Origin: Clostridia bacterium
GTDB taxonomy: Bacteria; Bacillota; Clostridia; Oscillospirales; Acutalibacteraceae
DNA length: 36,462 nt
Direction: 5' to 3'
Assembly: GCA_017396515.1 (NCBI GenBank)
Contig: JAFQLV010000049.1
Coordinates: forward strand, 1-36,462
Below, piece after piece: positions 29,492 to 36,462 of the stretch. The translations under genes and the position numbers were made by a program. The number at the start of each line of letters is the position of its first letter. Positions within the stretch are counted from its first letter, which is position 1. The notes under the pieces are model-generated. The model was not told the DNA's origin, ran no database searches, and saw nothing but the letters and a program-made list of their open reading frames with translations.

Positions 29492-30328
29492 TTAAGAAAT
29501 AGACTCAAAAAACTCTTTAGCAAGAGTGTAAGCCTGCTTGCCGTTTTGTGAAATATATGATGAATGGTTTGCACCCTTGATAATTGCAATTTTGCTGTGA
29601 GGAATACACTCGTGGATAAAGACAGTGTCTGACAGCCACATAATGTCATATTCACCTGCAACTATATAGGCGGGGCAAGTGATTTTCGAGAGCAAATCCG
29701 CGTTCATCTCAGGCAGTGTCAGCATCATATCGTTGAGCTTATCGGGCTTAACCAGGTTCATAATTTTTACACCGAGAGGGAAATAAGGCTTGAAGGTGTC
29801 GGGGGTGGTGTTGGCACCGCAGGAAATGAAGCCGCCAAGCAAATCGGGATAGGTGTAAGCAACTGTCAGAGCGTTTATGCCGCCATCGCTGTGACCCATA
29901 AGATAGGGCTTTTCAAGACCCATAACCTCAATGAACTCCTTTATATCCTTGACCATAAGGTCATAGGAAATTTCGCCCGGGTCAGAGCTTTCACCGTGGC
30001 ATCGGCTTTCAATTACATATACCTTATAATCATTGGCAAGGTACTCTGCCGCCTCTTTAAGTGAGCTTTTGTCACCGCCGTTGCCGTGAACCAAAATTAG
30101 CGGATAACCCTCATCGCCATAAACTGCATAGTGCATTGACATTTCGCTGAGCTCAACATCACCCTGTGCTGCGCAAGCTGTAACAGGAGCGATATCGGGC
30201 TCGTCGAGGGTGATGAGATTATAATTTTTTGATGCCTGACGCACATAAACCTGCCAAGCACCTGCACCGATTATAACAGACAGGGCAAGACAGCCTGTAA
30301 TTTTAAGAAATTTTTTAGCTTTTTTCAT
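29492..30328 (-). CDS. Membrane-anchored alpha/beta hydrolase, 278 aa
   Basis: Serine hydrolase with an N-terminal signal anchor (basic MKKAKKFLK, then hydrophobic 10-27), so the enzyme faces outside. Oxyanion region ILVHGNGGD (78-86); nucleophile Ser147 in LMGHSDGGIN (143-152); Asp228 in AGEYDIMW; and His255 in GANHSSY: a complete triad. The lid region is short. I chose ATG 30328, with GGGAG 7 nt upstream; the in-frame extension to 30418 crosses the promoter. Likely a carboxylesterase or a similar enzyme of unknown substrate. Co-transcribed with the DUF4234 gene. Confidence 0.85.
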   Translation of the reverse strand: MKKAKKFLKITGCLALSVIIGAGAWQVYVRQASKNYNLITLDEPDIAPVTACAAQGDVELSEMSMHYAVYGDEGYPLILVHGNGGDKSSLKEAAEYLANDYKVYVIESRCHGESSDPGEISYDLMVKDIKEFIEVMGLEKPYLMGHSDGGINALTVAYTYPDLLGGFISCGANTTPDTFKPYFPLGVKIMNLVKPDKLNDMMLTLPEMNADLLSKITCPAYIVAGEYDIMWLSDTVFIHECIPHSKIAIIKGANHSSYISQNGKQAYTLAKEFFESIS

Positions 30329-30349
30329 ATTAACACTCCCTTTTTTTGA

Positions 30350-30378
30350 ATTGTAACACTTTTGTTTTGGGGTGTCAA
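30350..30378 (-). promoter_or_regulatory. Promoter of the hydrolase-DUF4234 operon
   Basis: Minus strand: TTGACA (30378-30373), a 17-bp spacer and TACAAT (30355-30350). Confidence 0.8.
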
Positions 30379-30401
30379 GGAGAGAGGGAATGAATGATGA
30401 A

Positions 30402-30436
30402 ATGATAAAAGCGCCCAACAGGACGCTTTTATCATT
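30402..30436 (-). terminator. Hairpin terminator after lacZ
   Basis: AATGATAAAAGCG (30402-30414 region) and CGCTTTTATCATT pair over about 12-13 bp, directly at the lacZ stop codon. No long T run follows on the minus strand, so efficiency is uncertain. Confidence 0.55.
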
Positions 30437-33400
30437 TATATAACTTCAATTGTAAAGCCGTAGGAATATTTTGTGCCTGCGTGCATGATGTTGGGCTCAC
30501 GAAGGCAAGCCGCACCGGGCATATCGCCGCCTACACCTCTTTGCATAAGGTCAATGCATACTGTTGTGAAGTCCTTATGCTGAAGTGAGTGGATGTGTGT
30601 TGCATCGTCAAGCTCGTTGACTGTGTAGTGGTGGCAGTTTATTGCAAAGGGCTTTTCACCCAGCTGAGTGAATCTCAGGCCCTCACCCTGCTTGTTTTTA
30701 ACTTCCATCATTCTTACATCAATTCTATGGCCGTTTTCCTGAGGTCTCATATAGTGATGCTCCATATCTGTTACGGTCATTTCGTGAATTGCAATTCTTG
30801 CGCCGGTCTGACGGTCGATATAGTTTTCGTGGGGACCCTTGCCGTACCACTTGACATTGTCAAATTCTCTTGCCATTGTAAGCACAGAGCCGAAGCGTAC
30901 CATTTCAACTACAAGAGGTGTACCCTCGTGAGTTACATCTATCTTGCCGTCGGGATAAACGGTGTAGGTCATCTTAACACCCTTCATGCCCATTACGCTG
31001 ACAGCTACTTCGATATAAGCGCTGTGGCTGTAGCGGTGGATAAGGGTAGCCTTGGTTTTAAGCATATTTGTGGCTCTTCTCCAGTGATAGAGAGGATGCA
31101 CGGGAATGAGGGGAGGAACGAAGTTGAGATAGTCAATATCGTTATCTGTAAGAGCTCTGTAATAGTTAGGCTTAAGGGAGCCCTTGAGATATTCCTTGCC
31201 GTCCTTGACCATAGATGTGAGCTGACCGCCGACAAAGGTATAAGCAAAGCCGTCACCTGTAACGGTGAAGTTGTCATTGGTACCCTTTATGTCAACCTTG
31301 CCTTCATAAACGGTTTCTTCTTTTTTGTCTGCAGGCTTGATTATGAACTGATCCCAGCCTTGCTCGTAGCCTGCTTCTGCAAAGCGGCAGGCCTCGCGTC
31401 TTAAGTATGAGAAGGTGATGATAACCTCACCTGCGGGCACTTCGTCTGAGAGATAGGCGAGAGTAATTTCCTTTTCGCTCAGAGGAGCAAGGTCCTCATA
31501 TGCCTCTCTCGGCAGAGTACCCCTTGCAATTGCCTTGCCGTCTTCAGTGATAACATAGGCAATGTCAAACTTTGAAAGGTCAGAGAACATCTGCTTGTTT
31601 TTCAGAAGAAAGATGCCCTTTTCAAGGTCAACTGCCTTAATCTGAATTTCGCAGTAAACCTTTCTCACCTCGTGAATTGAGGGATGCACCTTTCTGTCTG
31701 CGGCAATGATGCCGTTTGCATTGAAGAAGGTGTTGCTGCCCACAATAGCGCAGGTGTTATAGGGAGGCTCGATCCAGGTTTTCTTTTCATTGTAGTCTGT
31801 GCCGTAAAGCCACATATCTTCGCCGTTTTCACCTTTTTTGTGAATAGCCTGATCAACGAAGTCCCAGATATAGCCGCCGCAAAGGTTGTCATACTTTTCA
31901 AAGGCATCCATATATGCCTGGAAGTTACCTAAGGAGTTTTCCATAGCGTGAGCGTATTCACAGAAAACAACGGGCTTTGTGTAAAGCTCCTTGGGAATGG
32001 GCTTGCTGTCTGCAGCAAGGGAGTTTGCAATATTGTCAAAGAGGGTAATTGTAAGAGCCTCTTTGTTGCCTAACTTTTCAACCTGATCCTCTGTGGGATA
32101 CATACGGCTGATAACATCACTCTTTGTGAAGTCAAAGTCACCCTCATAGTGGAACTGTCTTGTGTTGTCAAGTCTGAGAGCAGCCTCCTTCATTCTCAGG
32201 AAGTTGCTTCCGTCACCGGCTTCGTTGCCCAGGCTCCACATAAATACGCAGGCTCTGTTTCTGTCACGAAGAACCATTCTTTCCATACGGTCAACAACAG
32301 CCTGAGTCCACATGGGGTTATCTCCCGGAACATTCTTTCTTCTTACACCGTGAGTTTCAAGGTCGCACTCGTCCATAACATAGAAGCCGTATTCGTCGCA
32401 AAGCTCATAAAATCTCGGGTCGTTGGGGTAGTGGCTGGTACGGATTGAGTTGATGTTATTGCGTTTCATTATATTGAGGTCTTCAATATATCTGTGGTCG
32501 GGCACTGCCCAGCCGAAATCAGGGTCAAAGTCGTGACGGTTGACACCTCTGATAAGCAAAGGCTTGCCGTTGATGAGGATTTTCTCGCCCACAATTTCAA
32601 CCTGCTTGAAGCCTATGCGCACTGCCTTATAGCTGACAACGCCGTCGCAGGTGAGCTTAAAGAGCAATGTGTAGAGATTGGGATTTTCACTTGACCAGAG
32701 AAGCGGTCTTTCAATTCTCTTTTTGAAAACAAGCTTGTTTTCGCCTGCAATTGTTACGATGTCTGTTGTGCCGATATTAACGGGACCGGACACATCTAAA
32801 AGTGTTGCCTCAACCTGAACATGCTTTGCCCCCTCGCTGTAATCCTTAATGAGCATATTTACGGTGAGGTCGGCATCTGTGTAGCTGTTGATAAGCTCAG
32901 TTTTGATATAGAAGTCACGAAGGCAGGTCTTAGGCTCGCTGTAAAGGTAAACCTCACGGTAAATACCGCTGAGGAACCACATATCCTGATCTTCAAGGTA
33001 TGTGCCGTCTGTATAGCGGTAAACCTCGGCTGCAAGAGTGTTTTTGCCCGGACGAAGGAATTTTGTAACATCAAATTCGTGAGGAGTCATTGAACCCTGT
33101 GAATAACCTACATATTCACCGTTGACATAAACGCTCAGACCGGCTTTGCAGGCACCGAAGTAAAGGAAAATTTCTCTGCCGTTCCAATCCTCGGGTACTG
33201 TAAAGGTGGTTCTGTGCATTGCAACCTCCTGACCCTTTATGTCAATTGAGGGGATCTTGCTCTTTTCCACGCAGATGCAGTTGGGGAAGGAGTTTGCATA
33301 GTACCATGGCTTGGTATAATCCTTCTGAAACTGCCATACACCGGGAACGGTGATGTCTTCCCACGAGCTGTCGTCATAGTCGGGGCTTCTGAATTTTTCG

Positions 33401-33576
33401 GGAAGTGAGCCGACGCCTTTATACCAGAAAAACTTCCATGTACCGTTTAATGAAAGCTTATAGGGAGACGCTTCTCTTTTGGCGGCACTGTCAGCCTTGT
33501 CATAGCACAAAGCAAGGTCGTGGCCGTCTTCCTTGTTTTCTTTGATAATTTTCGGGTTTTCCCATATGTACTTCAT
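30436..33576 (-). CDS. lacZ: Beta-galactosidase, GH2, LacZ-type, 1046 aa
   Basis: Retaining glycosidase that splits lactose and other beta-galactosides in the cytoplasm (no signal peptide). Domain order: sugar-binding jelly roll (about 40-215; WEDITVPGVWQ, YRTTF-like HRTTF, GYSQGSMTPHEFDV), Ig-like domain (216-330), TIM barrel (332-620; LIRGVNRHDFDP, SIRTSHYPNDPRFYELCDEY), linker, and C-terminal small-chain domain (QENGHRIDVR). The acid/base is Glu452 in WSLGNEAGDG and the nucleophile Glu540 in VFCEYAHAM. E. coli's HAMGNS is HAMENS here, a common variant position. Length is close to E. coli LacZ. GAAGGGA precedes the ATG. Monocistronic, with no lac-type permease or repressor adjacent. Confidence 0.95.
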   Translation of the reverse strand: MKYIWENPKIIKENKEDGHDLALCYDKADSAAKREASPYKLSLNGTWKFFWYKGVGSLPEKFRSPDYDDSSWEDITVPGVWQFQKDYTKPWYYANSFPNCICVEKSKIPSIDIKGQEVAMHRTTFTVPEDWNGREIFLYFGACKAGLSVYVNGEYVGYSQGSMTPHEFDVTKFLRPGKNTLAAEVYRYTDGTYLEDQDMWFLSGIYREVYLYSEPKTCLRDFYIKTELINSYTDADLTVNMLIKDYSEGAKHVQVEATLLDVSGPVNIGTTDIVTIAGENKLVFKKRIERPLLWSSENPNLYTLLFKLTCDGVVSYKAVRIGFKQVEIVGEKILINGKPLLIRGVNRHDFDPDFGWAVPDHRYIEDLNIMKRNNINSIRTSHYPNDPRFYELCDEYGFYVMDECDLETHGVRRKNVPGDNPMWTQAVVDRMERMVLRDRNRACVFMWSLGNEAGDGSNFLRMKEAALRLDNTRQFHYEGDFDFTKSDVISRMYPTEDQVEKLGNKEALTITLFDNIANSLAADSKPIPKELYTKPVVFCEYAHAMENSLGNFQAYMDAFEKYDNLCGGYIWDFVDQAIHKKGENGEDMWLYGTDYNEKKTWIEPPYNTCAIVGSNTFFNANGIIAADRKVHPSIHEVRKVYCEIQIKAVDLEKGIFLLKNKQMFSDLSKFDIAYVITEDGKAIARGTLPREAYEDLAPLSEKEITLAYLSDEVPAGEVIITFSYLRREACRFAEAGYEQGWDQFIIKPADKKEETVYEGKVDIKGTNDNFTVTGDGFAYTFVGGQLTSMVKDGKEYLKGSLKPNYYRALTDNDIDYLNFVPPLIPVHPLYHWRRATNMLKTKATLIHRYSHSAYIEVAVSVMGMKGVKMTYTVYPDGKIDVTHEGTPLVVEMVRFGSVLTMAREFDNVKWYGKGPHENYIDRQTGARIAIHEMTVTDMEHHYMRPQENGHRIDVRMMEVKNKQGEGLRFTQLGEKPFAINCHHYTVNELDDATHIHSLQHKDFTTVCIDLMQRGVGGDMPGAACLREPNIMHAGTKYSYGFTIEVI

Positions 33577-33627
33577 ATTGCTGTCCCTTCTTTCTTTGTT
33601 ATTGAAAAGCGAAATTATACATTATAT

Positions 33628-33657
33628 ATTGTACTAAACAGTAAGGTCATTTGTCAA
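33628..33657 (-). promoter_or_regulatory. Promoter of lacZ
   Basis: Minus strand: TTGACA (33657-33652), an 18-bp spacer and TACAAT (33633-33628). No clear lac-type operator or cre palindrome was found by eye. Confidence 0.7.
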
Positions 33658-33707
33658 GGGAAAAAGAAAAGTGAAAAAATTGTAATAATTAACCAAGGGA
33701 AATTATA

Positions 33708-33736
33708 TTGACAAAAAATGCCGCCAATTGTAAAAT
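33708..33736 (+). promoter_or_regulatory. Promoter of the 619-aa membrane protein gene
   Basis: TTGACA (33708-33713), a 17-bp spacer and TAAAAT (33731-33736). It is divergent from the lacZ promoter, with about 50 bp between the two -35 elements. Confidence 0.8.
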
Positions 33737-33759
33737 TAAGAAAAAAGGAGGAAGATATT

Positions 33760-35619
33760 ATGGATAATATTCCCGAAAACACAAACGAAATAATAAGTGA
33801 AAACACAAATGAAACTGTAGCTGTTGAGGCTCCCAAGAAAAAAAGCAAGACCCTCTTGCTTATAGGCATTTTTGCGGTGCTGGCACTGATTATTGCCGCA
33901 AGCCTTTTTACGGGCGGAAATAAAGATGCGGATAATGACTATATCATAGCAGAGAACAAAAAGGAAATTTATCTTATTGATGCGGCAAACCCCAATAAGG
34001 AGCCGGTGCTCATTGATGAAATAAAAGGTGACTACGGTGCTGCGGCAGAGTATTTTATCAGCAAGGATAAGACCAAGCTTTTATATGCAAACAAGGTGAG
34101 CGAGGATGAAGAAAGCCTTGACATATACTATGAGCTGTGGCTTTATGATATAGCCACAGGTGAAAAAAGCCGAATAGACGAGGGTGTTTATATGCACTGC
34201 GTAAACGAGGCTTTTGATACAGTTACATATTTCAAGGGCAAAGAGGGCGAGCTGTGGCAGAAAAAGCAGGGCAGTGAGCCGGTGAAGCTTTATGACGAGC
34301 TTATGGATGCATGGGTTTCAGATGACCTGCAGACCATAATCTACACAGACGCAGATAAGAAAACATATGCTGTCAATGCAGGTGCAGAGCCTGTGCTTTT
34401 AGGTGAAAAAATTACAGCTATGGACTACAGCGAAAATGCATTTCTCTTTGCTGAAGGCAAGAAGCTCATAAAATATGAAAACGGCGAAAAGAATATAATC
34501 AGCGAAAAATACAGTGAAACGGCCAATATGGGCTATTACGATTATATGGTGGGCTTGGAAGGCGGCTATTTCCTGACAGAGAAGAAAAAAATTGATGTTG
34601 AGGACTGCTTTGTTGACGATATGGAGCAGAGCGATAAAAGCATCAAGGTTTCGGATATTGAAGCTTATGCAGAAAAGCTTGTAAGAGATGCCCTTCGTCT
34701 TGAGCTTGCCGCATCAAAAGAGTGGGGTCTTGCAGTTTGTGACCTTTACTATTATAACGGTAATGAGGCAGTGCCCGTTTGCGAAAATGTTATTGAAATG
34801 TTAGGCGAAGAAGCCTATTATTCCACTGAGGGCAATGACACTGTTGCTGCATATTTTGTGTTGGGTGAATATGAGCTTCCTGAGCTTGTTATGTCAGAGT
34901 TTTATAAAACCTTTGAAGAGGAATATGCCTCATTGGGTCAGGTTTATTATGATGCACTCAAGCAGCAGAGCTCAGTGGGCTTTGCAAAAGAGGGCAAGCA
35001 TATAGGCACTGCAGAACTTGAAGGTGCAATGAGTTATGTTTATGATGAGGCTAATGCCACCGCATATGTGCTGACTCAGACACTTGGCGACGGCGGAGAG
35101 TTTGATTTCATCGACTCATATTACACCGTTAAGCTTTCAGAGGGCGTTTCTGAGCCTGAGCTTTATGCTGAGGATATCAGCAGTGAAATCACTGAGGTTG
35201 TAGACGGTAAGCTCATTTACGGCAAATATGACGATGCAGATGAATATATGTATATCTATAAGGATAAAGAGCTTATTGCAGAAAGAGTTGCATACACCGA
35301 ATGGCTTGAAGAGGATATACTCTATGTCGGTATAGAGGGTGAAAATGAGGATGTTCCCGGAAAGATTTATTCAGCAGGCAGCTTTACGGAGTATGACGGT
35401 ATTGAAAATTATGATATGACCTTTGCCACTGAAGCAGGCAACATAATCTGCTATAATTACGATGACAGCAAGGGCTCAGCGATCTTTGTGGCCAAGGACG
35501 GCAAGCTTGTTTCTGCCGGGGGAGAGGGCAAATATATTGATGTCTATCTTCCGTATGTCTGGGATAACAGATATGAGCTTTCAAGCCCCTTGTATTTAGG
35601 CAGCTTATTCGGTCCCTGA
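33760..35619 (+). CDS. Membrane-anchored protein with large extracytoplasmic beta-rich domain, 619 aa
   Basis: Unknown family. An acidic Asn/Glu-rich cytoplasmic start (1-24) and a basic PKKKSK are followed by one membrane helix (31-50) and an outside region of about 570 residues. This region is rich in short strands of the kind seen in beta-propellers that report values (YIIAENKKEIYLIDAANPNK, YELWLYDIATGEKSRIDEGV, KTYAVNAGAEPVLLGEKI), so a DUF5050/TolB-like propeller fold is likely. It is strongly acidic and Tyr-rich. ATG 33760 has AAGGAGG at ideal spacing and the promoter overlaps the upstream in-frame ATG at 33718. Monocistronic, with terminator. It could be a sensor or cell-wall-associated scaffold; no catalytic motif is seen. 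Confidence 0.65.
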   Translation: MDNIPENTNEIISENTNETVAVEAPKKKSKTLLLIGIFAVLALIIAASLFTGGNKDADNDYIIAENKKEIYLIDAANPNKEPVLIDEIKGDYGAAAEYFISKDKTKLLYANKVSEDEESLDIYYELWLYDIATGEKSRIDEGVYMHCVNEAFDTVTYFKGKEGELWQKKQGSEPVKLYDELMDAWVSDDLQTIIYTDADKKTYAVNAGAEPVLLGEKITAMDYSENAFLFAEGKKLIKYENGEKNIISEKYSETANMGYYDYMVGLEGGYFLTEKKKIDVEDCFVDDMEQSDKSIKVSDIEAYAEKLVRDALRLELAASKEWGLAVCDLYYYNGNEAVPVCENVIEMLGEEAYYSTEGNDTVAAYFVLGEYELPELVMSEFYKTFEEEYASLGQVYYDALKQQSSVGFAKEGKHIGTAELEGAMSYVYDEANATAYVLTQTLGDGGEFDFIDSYYTVKLSEGVSEPELYAEDISSEITEVVDGKLIYGKYDDADEYMYIYKDKELIAERVAYTEWLEEDILYVGIEGENEDVPGKIYSAGSFTEYDGIENYDMTFATEAGNIICYNYDDSKGSAIFVAKDGKLVSAGGEGKYIDVYLPYVWDNRYELSSPLYLGSLFGP

Positions 35620-35645
35620 TTGTAAACCCAAAATAAAAGATACTG

Positions 35646-35679
35646 TTCCCCGGTACGGCAGAGTACCGGGGAAGCTTTT
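35646..35679 (+). terminator. Strong terminator
   Basis: Perfect 11-bp arms TTCCCCGGTAC (35646-35656) and GTACCGGGGAA (35663-35673) with loop GGCAGA, then GCTTTTA. The 3' half contains one copy of the recurrent 12-mer. Confidence 0.85.
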
Positions 35680-35779
35680 ATATATTGCATATTACACTGT
35701 TAAATGTCATAAAAATTGTATATCAGGTCAAAAATTTTTTATCTTTTTTACAAAATATAAATTTACCAAGGATTTTTTC

Positions 35780-35807
35780 TTGACAAGTTTATTACTATGG
35801 GTATAAA
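35780..35807 (+). promoter_or_regulatory. Promoter of gdhA
   Basis: TTGACA (35780-35785), a 16-bp spacer and TATAAA (35802-35807). The leader of about 70 nt holds a small GCCC-gaaaca-GGGC hairpin just before the AAAAGGAG site. The 265 bp between genes otherwise hold only the terminator and AT-rich DNA. Confidence 0.7.
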
Positions 35808-35833
35808 ATATATTTTATCACTTTAGTGTGTGA

Positions 35834-36462
<629 letters not shown>

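Noticed and set aside
30589-31404. Long open frame (271 codons) antisense to lacZ
   Set aside because: It lies wholly inside a well-conserved GH2 gene, lacks a ribosome binding site and encodes a Val/Cys-rich low-complexity product typical of antisense frames.

Overview
This window looks like a chromosomal segment from a Gram-positive anaerobe of class Clostridia, probably a gut lineage near the Oscillospirales. The clues are strong AGGAGG-type ribosome binding sites, near-consensus TTGACA/TATAAT promoters, Rho-independent terminators after most transcription units, Lys-rich signal peptides, and an anaerobic indolepyruvate:ferredoxin oxidoreductase locus. This placement is inference from gene content; no rRNA or marker gene is present. 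I saw no tRNA, rRNA, CRISPR array, transposase or phage gene.

Layout. (1) 1-5.4 kb: end of a cut-off gene, a 75-aa XRE regulator with two matching palindromes in its divergent promoter region, an M28-like peptidase, a secreted LCAT-like alpha/beta hydrolase with Cys at the nucleophile position, and an AlaA-type aminotransferase. (2) 5.4-6.8 kb: a regulatory stretch holding a promoter that fires straight into a terminator (minus strand) and a plus-strand leader with two tiny ORFs and a large terminator hairpin, followed by a DUF3267 membrane metallopeptidase-like gene and a 36-aa ORF. (3) 6.8-10.7 kb: a minus-strand operon of three paralogous membrane-bound MerR-family regulators. They share nearly identical DNA-binding heads but have different extracytoplasmic domains, and the operon has a MerR-type promoter. 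(4) 10.9-16.7 kb, plus strand: a cysteine synthase-like enzyme; a four-gene operon (methyltransferase, HAD phosphatase, glycerophosphodiesterase-like, TrmO); and two secreted PepSY proteins, one with FN3 domains. (5) 17-19.5 kb, minus strand: a TarI/IspD-like cytidylyltransferase, an NAD-dependent epimerase/dehydratase and AraD, a candidate pathway for a CDP-activated pentose or pentulose. (6) 19.5-28.2 kb, minus strand: GH30 glycosidase, then ACT-domain protein, two phenylacetate-CoA ligases flanking iorAB, and a sodium:solute symporter. (7) 28.3-33.6 kb, minus strand: a DUF4234 membrane protein, a membrane-anchored alpha/beta hydrolase and a GH2 beta-galactosidase. (8) 33.7 kb to the end, plus strand: a membrane-anchored protein of unknown function and the start of NADP-type glutamate dehydrogenase.

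Together the genes suggest an amino-acid and sugar fermenting commensal. AlaA, GdhA and CysK handle nitrogen and sulfur. The ior/paaK module interconverts aryl pyruvates, aryl-CoAs and aryl acetates. LacZ, GH30 and AraD act on galactose- and arabinose-containing glycans. The least conventional parts are the triple membrane MerR operon, the mini-ORF/terminator leader at 5.6-5.9 kb, and the cytidylyltransferase-epimerase-AraD cassette.
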